Shown: positions 8,506 to 16,419 of the stretch, piece after piece
How positions within the stretch are numbered: the first letter of the stretch is position 1
Layout: every line of letters begins with the position of its first letter
Assembly (NCBI RefSeq): GCF_900114995.1
Contig: NZ_FOUX01000001.1
Location: forward strand, 1,240,001 to 1,304,000
Source: Chitinophaga sp. YR627
GTDB taxonomy: Bacteria; Bacteroidota; Bacteroidia; Chitinophagales; Chitinophagaceae
Length of the DNA: 64,000 bases
Reading direction: 5' to 3'
Notes under the pieces: generated by a model
Databases searched by the model: none
What the model was told of the DNA's origin: nothing
What the model saw: the letters and a program-made list of their open reading frames with translations, nothing else
Position numbers and translations under genes: made by a program

Positions 8506-11500
8506 ATGAAACCTACAGGTGTTAAACTCCTGCTTATTACCATATCTTTCTTTTGTGTTTTTTCCTCTGCCAGCGCAGCCATATTTACTGTCACTACGCA
8601 GGCAGACAGCGGCCCCGGATCACTAAGAGATGCAATTACCAAAGCTAACAGCAACGGTACAACTGAGAAAGATTATATCTATTTTAATATTTCGGTGACC
8701 TCGCCGTTAAGGCCTGTCATTGTCATTAACAGCGATCTGCCGGCACTGAGCAGTAACATTGTGGTAGATGCATCTACACAGGCATCTACGGTATATGGTG
8801 TCAGTACTGCCAGGGTGCAGCTGTTGCGTAATAATGACCAGTCAACATTTTATGGACTGAGAATAGATAATGCTTCAGATGTAGAGATCTACGGATTGGT
8901 GATCGCAACCGCCGGCGTAGCAGGTGAAAGTTATGGTATTCAGATCAGTGGTACCTGTTCAAATATTATTATCGGTGGGAATGGTAAAGGCAATGTTATT
9001 TATGGTTATAAGTTTGGGATCTATGGCGTAGCGCCTAATACAGACCCCAAAACTATCAGTAACCTGACCATACAGAATAATATCATCGGTATGCGGGAGG
9101 ATGGTGTAATTCCGGTTGACGCAAACTCGTGTTATCAGCCCGTACTGGTTACACACCTGAACGGCGTAACGTTTGGGGGCAGCTGGGCTGGTCTTGGAAA
9201 TATAGTCGTGGGTACCACCTATGGTGTTTCTCTTTCTGCAGATGCTGGGGACGTCGTAGCTACTTTTAACAAGATAGGGACTGATGTCAGCGGCACTGCT
9301 GCTACCGCATCCTATCTTTTCAGAGACGATTATATCGCTATTTATGGTCCTACGAACGGGATCGTGACGGTGGCTGATAACCTCATTGCAGGACAGAGTG
9401 TGTATGGCCTTGGATTGTTTGGTTTACGCAATGGGACCTTCAGGGTGCAGCGTAATAAGATAGGGACGGAGATTACCGGTACAGCCGTACTCGGACAACG
9501 TTCTTCCGGCATACGCCTGACGGATTGTATGAAGGGCGTAATCGGTGGCACACTATCTGACAAAAATATCATTGCCGGTTGTTATGATGTACCGGTGGTA
9601 GTTGTTTCTACCTATCAGGCGACCATCTCCCAGAATGAAATGTTCTGTAACAATAATACGTCTATTGTAACGGGACCTGCCAATAGTATCCAGTTGCTGA
9701 ACTGGAATCCGGCAGATGGGAAAGCAAAGCCTTTTGTACGTGTGCTGACCTGCAATGCGACCACCATCACAGGGGTGGCTACGCCAAATGCTAAAATGGA
9801 GGCCTTTATACCTTACAGATGTGGTAACGGACGTAAGTGTGATGGCCGTAATTATATTGAAACATTTTTCGCCGGAGCAGATGGTAAATGGACCTACGCA
9901 TTGAAAGGTCGTGATGGCGTGATCTTCTCTGCCACTGATGCTACCGGCGCCACATCGGATTACAGCAATCCGGTATGGAGTGAGGATATTACGGACAACA
10001 TCGTACATACTGCCTGTGGCGAGAGTACAGGACGCATTATCAATAAGATATTATACAATGCAACACCCTTTCATTGGGAAGATGAAAACGGGAATACAGT
10101 GGGTACAGATACTTCGTTGCTGAACGTACCCGCAGGTAAATACCGTCTGGTGATGTATGGTGCAGGATGTAACAAACCGGAGTGTATTGAGTATTCACCC
10201 TTCTTTGAGGTGAAAGATATGAGTCCGGTGATCCAGACGGCTGCCATGACGATCACTCCGGCAAGATGTGGCGTTAACAACGGCAGCATCACCGGTATCC
10301 AGTTTCAGGGTATCAACCTCCAATACAACTGGTACAATGCCAATACGCCGGCAGTGAGTGCTGGCGCTGGTCCTACTGTCAATAACCTTGCCCCTGGCAA
10401 CTATTATATCACCATTACAGACACGATTAACGGTTGCACTGCAACCGGCGGACCTTTTGAAATAAGAGCTGTAAATGCACCGGTGCTCGACCTGAGCACC
10501 GTGCAGTTACAGAACGCGGTTTGTAGTCAGCCGACAGGCAGCATCACCGGATTAGTCGTAAACGGTACTGGTACCATCACCTATACCTGGACTGATGCTA
10601 CCGGACAAACCGTAGGCAGTACCGCACAGTTGACAAACATTCCTGCCGGTACCTATACACTTGCTTTTTCCGATCAATCTGGTTGTCCGGCCGCAGGCCC
10701 TTCACAACCATTTGTGATCACTGCACCGGGAGAGATCCTGATCGATCGTAGCACCGCTATCATAGGAGAAGCATCCTGTACGGTCAGTGATGGTAGTATC
10801 ACCGGCTTACAGGCTACCAATGCAGAAACAACCCGCTGGATGGATAACAGCGGCACCGTGATCGGTACCGGTCTTAATCTGACAAATCTGGCCCCTGGCA
10901 ATTATCGCCTTGAGATCACCAATGCCTACGGTTGTGCCCTCACCACTGATTTTGATGTACCACAGCATGAACCTGATCTGATCACGGTTTCACAGTTAAA
11001 TACACAGAATCCCGTATGTAACCTGAATAATGGGAGTGTTACAGGTATGATCCTGGCAGGTGGGACGCCCGCCAGTTATCGTTGGCTGAACATGAATGAC
11101 ATGGAGGTAAGCACCGTGAAAGACCTGACCAATGCAGGCGATGGTATTTACAGATTGTATGTAAAAGACATTGAACAATGTGAGCAGCTGGTAGCTACTA
11201 TTATCCTGAAAACTCCTAATCTGCCGCGTATAGATGCGACATATCTGTCCATCATCGATGACGTTTGTAGCATGACGTCCGGTGCAATTGCCGGTCTGGG
11301 GGTAAATGGTAAAGAACCGCTGTCCTATGCATGGCTTAACCCCGATAGCACGGTTATTTCTACCACCTTACAGGCACAGTCATTACCAGGAGGATATGAC
11401 TATACACTGCGTGTAACAGACGCCTATGGTTGTATCGTGTATAGTGATCCGCTCACTGTAAATGCAGTGGACATCCTGTTGCTGGCGCCCACGGTAAAAG

Positions 11501-11997
11501 ACGTCGTGATCATGAAAGGCATGACGGCCGATATCAAAGTGACCAACCTGCACCAGGGAAACTATAACCTGTTCCGTCCGGGCACAGAATGGTCTGAAAC
11601 AAATACAACAGGAGAATTCAGTGTTACAGATATCACGGGTAGTACCACCTTTGGGATTAACTATCAGTTTGGAGAGTGTATAAGTCCGACGACCTACTTT
11701 AAAGTCGATATCATCGACGCCGTAAAAGTATACGCACCTACCGCTTTCTCACCCAATGGCGACGGACATAATGATATATTCAGACCCAAAGGGATAGGAG
11801 TGGCTTCTTATAGTCTATTCACTGTAATGGACCGCTGGGGTAACTGTGTATTTACCGCAAAAGATGTGAGTACAGGATGGGATGGTACCTTCCGTGGCAA
11901 AAAGGTAGATACCGGCGCTTATGTATGGTTGTTGCAGGGAATTGATATTCTGGGGCAGCCCGTACAGGAGAAAGGAGCCGTTCTGGTGGTCTACTAG
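8506..11997 (+). CDS. beta-helix / SprB-repeat adhesin-like protein with CHU_C (T9SS type B) tail
   Basis: 1163 residues with a clear signal peptide (ending near SASA). Immediately after it comes FTVTTQADSGPGSLRDAI, the usual opening of secreted right-handed beta-helix proteins, and residues ~30-400 continue with beta-helix-like Asn/Gly-rich rungs (GLVIATAGV, NIIIGGNGKGNVIYG). Residues ~499-987 contain about six SprB-type Ig-like repeats, each with a Cys near its start, NGSITGL, Y-x-W, LTNL-x-PGNY and GC motifs. The final ~88 residues from YAPTAFSPNGDGHNDIF are a gliding-motility-type CHU_C domain, which directs type IX secretion and surface attachment. It is probably a cell-surface adhesin or polysaccharide-binding protein. 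Enzymatic activity is not evident. Confidence 0.85.
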   Translation: MKPTGVKLLLITISFFCVFSSASAAIFTVTTQADSGPGSLRDAITKANSNGTTEKDYIYFNISVTSPLRPVIVINSDLPALSSNIVVDASTQASTVYGVSTARVQLLRNNDQSTFYGLRIDNASDVEIYGLVIATAGVAGESYGIQISGTCSNIIIGGNGKGNVIYGYKFGIYGVAPNTDPKTISNLTIQNNIIGMREDGVIPVDANSCYQPVLVTHLNGVTFGGSWAGLGNIVVGTTYGVSLSADAGDVVATFNKIGTDVSGTAATASYLFRDDYIAIYGPTNGIVTVADNLIAGQSVYGLGLFGLRNGTFRVQRNKIGTEITGTAVLGQRSSGIRLTDCMKGVIGGTLSDKNIIAGCYDVPVVVVSTYQATISQNEMFCNNNTSIVTGPANSIQLLNWNPADGKAKPFVRVLTCNATTITGVATPNAKMEAFIPYRCGNGRKCDGRNYIETFFAGADGKWTYALKGRDGVIFSATDATGATSDYSNPVWSEDITDNIVHTACGESTGRIINKILYNATPFHWEDENGNTVGTDTSLLNVPAGKYRLVMYGAGCNKPECIEYSPFFEVKDMSPVIQTAAMTITPARCGVNNGSITGIQFQGINLQYNWYNANTPAVSAGAGPTVNNLAPGNYYITITDTINGCTATGGPFEIRAVNAPVLDLSTVQLQNAVCSQPTGSITGLVVNGTGTITYTWTDATGQTVGSTAQLTNIPAGTYTLAFSDQSGCPAAGPSQPFVITAPGEILIDRSTAIIGEASCTVSDGSITGLQATNAETTRWMDNSGTVIGTGLNLTNLAPGNYRLEITNAYGCALTTDFDVPQHEPDLITVSQLNTQNPVCNLNNGSVTGMILAGGTPASYRWLNMNDMEVSTVKDLTNAGDGIYRLYVKDIEQCEQLVATIILKTPNLPRIDATYLSIIDDVCSMTSGAIAGLGVNGKEPLSYAWLNPDSTVISTTLQAQSLPGGYDYTLRVTDAYGCIVYSDPLTVNAVDILLLAPTVKDVVIMKGMTADIKVTNLHQGNYNLFRPGTEWSETNTTGEFSVTDITGSTTFGINYQFGECISPTTYFKVDIIDAVKVYAPTAFSPNGDGHNDIFRPKGIGVASYSLFTVMDRWGNCVFTAKDVSTGWDGTFRGKKVDTGAYVWLLQGIDILGQPVQEKGAVLVVY

Positions 11998-12068
11998 GCG
12001 GTGGACCAAATAAAAAAATGCGTCCGGGGATTGGTCAATACAACTTAATATTGTTTTTTTGTTTAAGT

Positions 12069-14735
12069 ATGTATCGATCTTTCCTTACTATATTTTTGTT
12101 ACTCATTTTTAGTACTATAGGACGGGCGCAATCTTATTTATCCTATGGGCTGGCATTCAACGGACATGAAGCAGTTGCCGAGAAAAGGACTTCCTTTGAA
12201 ATTGGTAGCGGCAGGCCCATATGTTTATCAGGCGTAGTAAGGCTGGAGTTTGATCTGAACTTTGTTTCCTATAATCATATTTATTTTGGTTACATCCTCC
12301 GTATTGTTAACGAGAACCAGAATATTGACCTGATCTATGATCAGCGGGCATCTCTTTTCCGGGTCATTTCCGGACAAAAATTCTTTAACATCTCTTTTGC
12401 GGCAGACGCTTACAGGCTGTACAATGACTGGAATAAACTCGCTATCACGCTGGACCTCAACAAACAGCTGATATCGCTTTCCCTCAATGACCGTCAGACA
12501 GGAAGTACTGCCTTCGCCTTTAAAGGCAATTGTTTTCGTTTTCTCTATGGCGCCAATGACGATGAGCGCTTTCATACCCGCGATATCCCACCTATGCGTC
12601 TCAAGGATATCCGGATTTTCAATAATGAACGTCTGCATAATCACTGGCCGCTGGAAGAAGTCTCCGATACCCTCTGTTATGACATCAGTGCCCGTGAGCC
12701 TGCCAGGGTCAAGAATGGTGTCTGGCTGAAGCCGGGGCATCAGTACTGGAAAATAGCCAGTTCCTTTCAGTTGAATGGTAATGCGGTAACCGGCTTTGAC
12801 AGCAGAAATGAACAATTGCTGATTGCCGGTACTGACTCCATCGTGACCTATGATCTGCGGCAGAATCAGCATCCCCGTACTGCAAAGAGTGCTAAACAGG
12901 AAAACATCCTGATCGGTTGTCAGGGTATTTATGATACGTTGACCAACCGCTTCTATAATTTCTACATCGATCACCGGAAGCTGGCTACTTATGATCCTGC
13001 TTCCTCACAATGGAACAAGACTTTCCCTGATACCATCCTGACTGAATACTGGCATGCCAATAAGTTTATTTCTCCGCTGGATACTGCGTTATATATTATT
13101 GGGGGATATGGTCAGCTGAAGTATAAAAACCAGGTGCAACGTTATCAGCTGCGTACCGGTAAATGGGATACGTTGTCAGTCAGCGGTAATTTCTTTCCTC
13201 CCCGTTACCTGGCAGGTCTGGGCCTCAACATCAGCGGAGACACTGCCTTCATCGTGGGTGGTTACGGTAGCATGACCGGCGATCAGATGCTGGACCCTGG
13301 TGGTTATTACGACCTTTTTGCCTTTGATATCCGTTCTAAAACATTCACAAAGCGTTTTAACCTGGATTCTGTTTATGGCAGGTTCACATTTGCTAACAGT
13401 CTGGTTATTGATGCCAAAAGACGTCAATACTACGGACTCGTATTCCCTAAAGACAGTTTTAATTCGAAATTACAGCTGATCCAGGGTTCATTGGATAAGC
13501 CCGTCTATAAACTGACGGGTACGCCGATTCCGTATTCCTTTTACGATGTACAGTCTTTTGCAGACCTGTACTATGCACCTGGGGCGGGTAAACTGGTGGC
13601 AGTCACGCTCCTCTATGCCGACCAGGAATTACATCATCGCGAAACCAGCGTGAAGGTCTATACGATCGACTTCCCGCCGCTCGATCCGGAGGTAGCAACA
13701 TTGACTGCTCTTCCTCAAAAAAGCTTCCTGTATAAATGGCTCTTATTCATAGGACTGTTTTTGTTCACCAGCGTACTTGTCTTGTGGTTATACAGTAGAA
13801 GACGGGCTAAACGGCGTATTCTTCCGGTACAAGTGAGTCATTCCCCTGAGACAGCTCCGTTTATTCCTGTTCCTGAGGAGATTGCTGATACTGACCTGAT
13901 CGAAACAATTCCCGAGCAAGTTTTGGTTATCGAAGAAGCACCCGAGCTTCCGTTAGTAGCAGCCGCTCCTGCAACTGAAGAACCTGTCGCTCTTCCATTA
14001 CAATCTGCTATGCCTGCCCGTTCAGCTATTCGTCTGTTTGGTCCGTTTCAGGCATTTAGTGAAGATGGTACGGAGCTGACTGGTCTGTTCACCCCGCTGA
14101 TGAAGGAATTGCTTTTACTCATCCTGATCTATACGGTCAGAACTGGTCAGGGTATTACTTCGGATGAGTTGACAGAGATCCTCTGGAATGGTAAATCGGC
14201 CAAGGACGCTAAAAATAATCGCTCTGTTAACCTGGCGAAGCTGAAAAGTATTCTTGAGAAGATTGGCAACTGTATGATTAACAAGAAGTCCGTTTATTGG
14301 CAGTTTCAGTTCAATGAAGGACAATTCTCCCTTGATTATGACCAGTTTGTCCATCTTACAAAGGCACATACTGTTGTTGACCGTCCTTTGATAACATCCC
14401 TGCTGAAGGTGATCGAATCAGGCGCTTTTCTTGCCAAGACGGAGTATGACTGGTTGGATGATGTGAAGGCTGAGGTGAGTAATGCGGTGATTGACATGAG
14501 TCTGGGTTATCTTAAACAGGAGTCTGAAGATCCTGAGTTTGTCATCAGAGTAGCGAATGCGATCTTCTTCTTTGACCGTCTGAATGAGGAGGCGCTGGAG
14601 TTTAAGTGTAGGAGTCTTGTTTTGTTGCGGCGATATTCTCTGGCTAATAATACTTATGAGAAGTTCGTTAAGGACTATCGGGATATTTATGGCGAGGAGT
14701 TTTATAAGTCCTTCAATGACGTGATTAAGGCATAA
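12069..14735 (+). CDS. membrane-anchored kelch-type sensor with cytoplasmic winged-helix/BTAD-like domain
   Basis: I chose ATG 12069 because a good signal peptide begins there (MYRSFLTIFLLLIFSTIGRAQ); ATG 12018 in the same frame would add 17 residues. Mature residues ~20-215 look like a LamG fold; ~220-545 are kelch/galactose-oxidase-like blades (LYIIGGYGQLKYKNQVQRY, AFIVGGYGSMTGD). One membrane helix follows at ~553-575 (WLLFIGLFLFTSVLVLWLY) with a basic stop-transfer RRRAKRR. After a Pro/Glu-rich linker, residues ~652-770 resemble the winged-helix of SARP/OmpR-type regulators (SAIRLFGPFQAF, ITSDELTEILWNG, NRSVNLAKLKSILEKIG), and the rest is helical and BTAD-like. The inferred topology is a periplasmic sensor with a cytoplasmic DNA-binding part. 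Targets are unknown. Confidence 0.75.
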   Translation: MYRSFLTIFLLLIFSTIGRAQSYLSYGLAFNGHEAVAEKRTSFEIGSGRPICLSGVVRLEFDLNFVSYNHIYFGYILRIVNENQNIDLIYDQRASLFRVISGQKFFNISFAADAYRLYNDWNKLAITLDLNKQLISLSLNDRQTGSTAFAFKGNCFRFLYGANDDERFHTRDIPPMRLKDIRIFNNERLHNHWPLEEVSDTLCYDISAREPARVKNGVWLKPGHQYWKIASSFQLNGNAVTGFDSRNEQLLIAGTDSIVTYDLRQNQHPRTAKSAKQENILIGCQGIYDTLTNRFYNFYIDHRKLATYDPASSQWNKTFPDTILTEYWHANKFISPLDTALYIIGGYGQLKYKNQVQRYQLRTGKWDTLSVSGNFFPPRYLAGLGLNISGDTAFIVGGYGSMTGDQMLDPGGYYDLFAFDIRSKTFTKRFNLDSVYGRFTFANSLVIDAKRRQYYGLVFPKDSFNSKLQLIQGSLDKPVYKLTGTPIPYSFYDVQSFADLYYAPGAGKLVAVTLLYADQELHHRETSVKVYTIDFPPLDPEVATLTALPQKSFLYKWLLFIGLFLFTSVLVLWLYSRRRAKRRILPVQVSHSPETAPFIPVPEEIADTDLIETIPEQVLVIEEAPELPLVAAAPATEEPVALPLQSAMPARSAIRLFGPFQAFSEDGTELTGLFTPLMKELLLLILIYTVRTGQGITSDELTEILWNGKSAKDAKNNRSVNLAKLKSILEKIGNCMINKKSVYWQFQFNEGQFSLDYDQFVHLTKAHTVVDRPLITSLLKVIESGAFLAKTEYDWLDDVKAEVSNAVIDMSLGYLKQESEDPEFVIRVANAIFFFDRLNEEALEFKCRSLVLLRRYSLANNTYEKFVKDYRDIYGEEFYKSFNDVIKA

Positions 14736-14756
14736 TTGCCTTTCTTGTTGTCTTAT

Positions 14757-14962
14757 TGGCTGTTCTTGGTAATGCTCCTGGTGGTACTGCTTTGGTTTCA
14801 GGTAGGGCCACTGGCTGATGCTCTCTGAAGTTTTTATGTATTTAGCGTTTGGGGGGTAGGTGGTGATTTTTTTGCTATTGAACTTTTGTGCAAGGCTTTG
14901 GCATACTTCAGATAGCTAAGGCCAGCGTCTCCCACCTGAAACCGCCGCTTCCTAGGGGCTTA
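14757..14962. repeat. 206-bp direct repeat, copy 1 (contains a 150-bp palindromic core)
   Basis: This copy recurs 244 bases downstream at 15001-15206. The core 14794-14943 begins GGTTTCAGGTAGGG and ends CCCACCTGAAACC. Its ends form an imperfect inverted repeat of about 40 bases: CTGGC near 14811 pairs with GCCAG near 14921, and TCTGAAGT near 14823 pairs with ACTTCAGA near 14905. A G-run (GTTTGGGGGG) lies in the loop. No protein-coding potential was seen. Confidence 0.9.
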
Positions 14963-15000
14963 TTTTTAGCATATTGGTCTTGGACTTCAGCACTGGTTTC

Positions 15001-15206
15001 TGGCTGTTGTTGGTAATCGTCCTGGTGGTACTGCTCTGGTTTCAGGTAGGGCCACTGGCTGATGCTCTCTGAAGTTTTTATGTATTTAGCGTTTGGGGGG
15101 GAGGTGGTGATTTTTTTGCTATTGAACTTTTGTGCAAGGCTTTGGCATACTTCAGATAGCTAAGGCCAGCGTCTCCCACCTGAAACCGCCGCTGTTTGGA
15201 GGCTTA
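15001..15206. repeat. 206-bp direct repeat, copy 2
   Basis: Same orientation as copy 1 and separated from it by 38 bases. The 150-bp palindromic core (15038-15187) differs from copy 1 by one base in the G-run (GGGGGGG-A against GGGGGG-TA). The 37-base upstream flank has four mismatches, and the shared sequence ends at GGCTTA. The near-identity points to recent duplication or gene conversion. Confidence 0.9.
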
Positions 15207-15741
15207 CAATTAACCTGGGGAGGTATGTTATGAATTGGCTCTTAACGGTTATTCTGTAGTCATCATTCGATGATCTTTCATTGAAAAACGGAACATTAAC
15301 GTTGCATGACTATAGTCTAACCATCCACATATGGAGCTGGCAAGAGAGATGGGAGGCGTAGTAATAAAAAAGTCTTTATTTCTGTGAATGCTTATTTGAT
15401 TGACTGAGGCAAGCATTCGCTAGTTGTACATTATCAATTTGTTAGAGTGTAACTAGTGAAACGGAACCATTCAAGACAGCTACGTTAATTGATTGAGGCA
15501 AGTATTTAAAAAAGACGTTTAATGGCCTGATTTTGAACAAGGAATGAGCGCAATTTGGCAGAACTGGACTGGCTCAAAGAGTCTTAGACAAGATCTGCCA
15601 AAGATACTGAAAGCTACCGCACTCACTTTGCAGAGAATAATACCAAGGCACAGTAATTACTAGCCCAGGTAATGAAACCAGGGATAATCCGGCTCAAATT
15701 GCTTAACCTACCAACTTAAGAGACAGAACCGTTCAGCGGCA
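15207..15741. other. gene-free stretch between repeats
   Basis: No convincing ORF, RNA or terminator was seen. Two short related motifs occur ~100 bases apart (GATTGACTGAGGCAAG at 15398 and GATTGATTGAGGCAAG-like sequence near 15491), suggesting decayed repeat material. The region separates the 206-bp repeats from the third palindromic element. Confidence 0.5.
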
Positions 15742-15889
15742 GGTTTCAGGAGGAGACCAAGGGCCTTCGTTGTTTGAAGCAAGCTGACCGACCTCCCCGC
15801 GCTTAATCATTCCCCACTGCCAAATACGCCCCAAACCGCCCCATCGTACGAACGCTTCAAAGAACACAGCCCGGGTCCCTCCTGAAACC
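15742..15889. repeat. third, diverged palindromic element of the same architecture
   Basis: 148 bases bounded by a perfect 12-bp inverted repeat GGTTTCAGGAGG (15742-15753) / CCTCCTGAAACC (15878-15889). Inner arms include TTTGAAGC near 15773 and GCTTCAAA near 15854. Its length, GGTTTCAGG ends and inner GAAG-type arms match the 150-bp cores upstream. Read on the minus strand it carries GGTTTGGGGCG in its loop, comparable to the GTTTGGGGGG of the other copies, so it probably lies in the opposite orientation. A 64-codon ORF over it on the minus strand appears spurious. Confidence 0.7.
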
Positions 15890-16232
15890 GAACGCAGTGC
15901 CCCCACATCAATCTCCCTCCAAATCATTCACCTTTGGTCTACTCAACACCAATCTATCCAGTACCCATTCACCCAACCCAACATCACTCACCATATAATC
16001 ACTCTCACCTTCAAATAATCAAAAGTCAATCTACTCAATCCAGGAAAGCATTACTATCCCCAATATCCAGCTATTCAGAACTACCATCCGGGTATGCAAG
16101 ATTAAACGACAAATACCCGCAGTATCAGCGCTGCATCATCCCCAAAAACCATAATTGACACATCAAAAATCCGATAAAACGTATTCCACACGCTTAAACC
16201 GTCACGAAATTTTCACAAATCTGAAAAAAAGT
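15890..16232. other. gene-free, strongly G-depleted stretch
   Basis: The plus strand from about 15900 to 16060 is rich in C and A and contains very few G. A 74-codon plus-strand ORF here (from 15934) has low-complexity His/Pro/Ser composition and no recognisable domain, so I do not call it. No other feature was seen. Confidence 0.5.
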
Positions 16233-16282
16233 TGGCTATTAACCCCCTCATTAACCCTTTTGTTAAACCTTTTTTAACCTCC
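16233..16282 (+). promoter_or_regulatory. phased TTAACC cluster upstream of the SusC gene
   Basis: Four TTAACC-type hexamers at 16239, 16251, 16263 (TTAAACC) and 16274, spaced 12, 12 and 11 bases, about one helical turn apart, roughly 140-180 bases before the susC start. The phasing suggests a binding site for a regulator contacting one face of the DNA. This is pattern-based inference. Confidence 0.35.
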
Positions 16283-16419
16283 CGGATAGTTTCTTACACC
16301 TTGATCGCCAATAGAAGAATCTATGTCATGAGTGAATCAGCATAAAACTCTTTAATCCAGTTATGAAACCAAAATTCTACAGACCTCCTTGTTAAAAGGA
16401 CAAAAGCAAAGCCGCAAAT

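Noticed and set aside
12228..12974. 248-codon minus-strand ORF opposite the kelch-type protein
   Set aside because: Antisense shadow; composition follows the plus-strand codon pattern and no domain is seen.
14808..14830. GCCACTG motif in the 206-bp repeat, reminiscent of a B12 box
   Set aside because: The surrounding conserved cobalamin riboswitch core is absent, and the motif is part of the repeat's palindromic arm far from cobalamin genes.
15733..15927. 64-codon minus-strand ORF over the third palindrome
   Set aside because: It coincides with the inverted-repeat element, has no domain or leader, and its sequence is explained by the repeat; treated as spurious.
15934..16158. 74-codon plus-strand ORF
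   Set aside because: Low-complexity His/Pro/Ser composition caused by the G-poor stretch; no recognisable start context or homology pattern.
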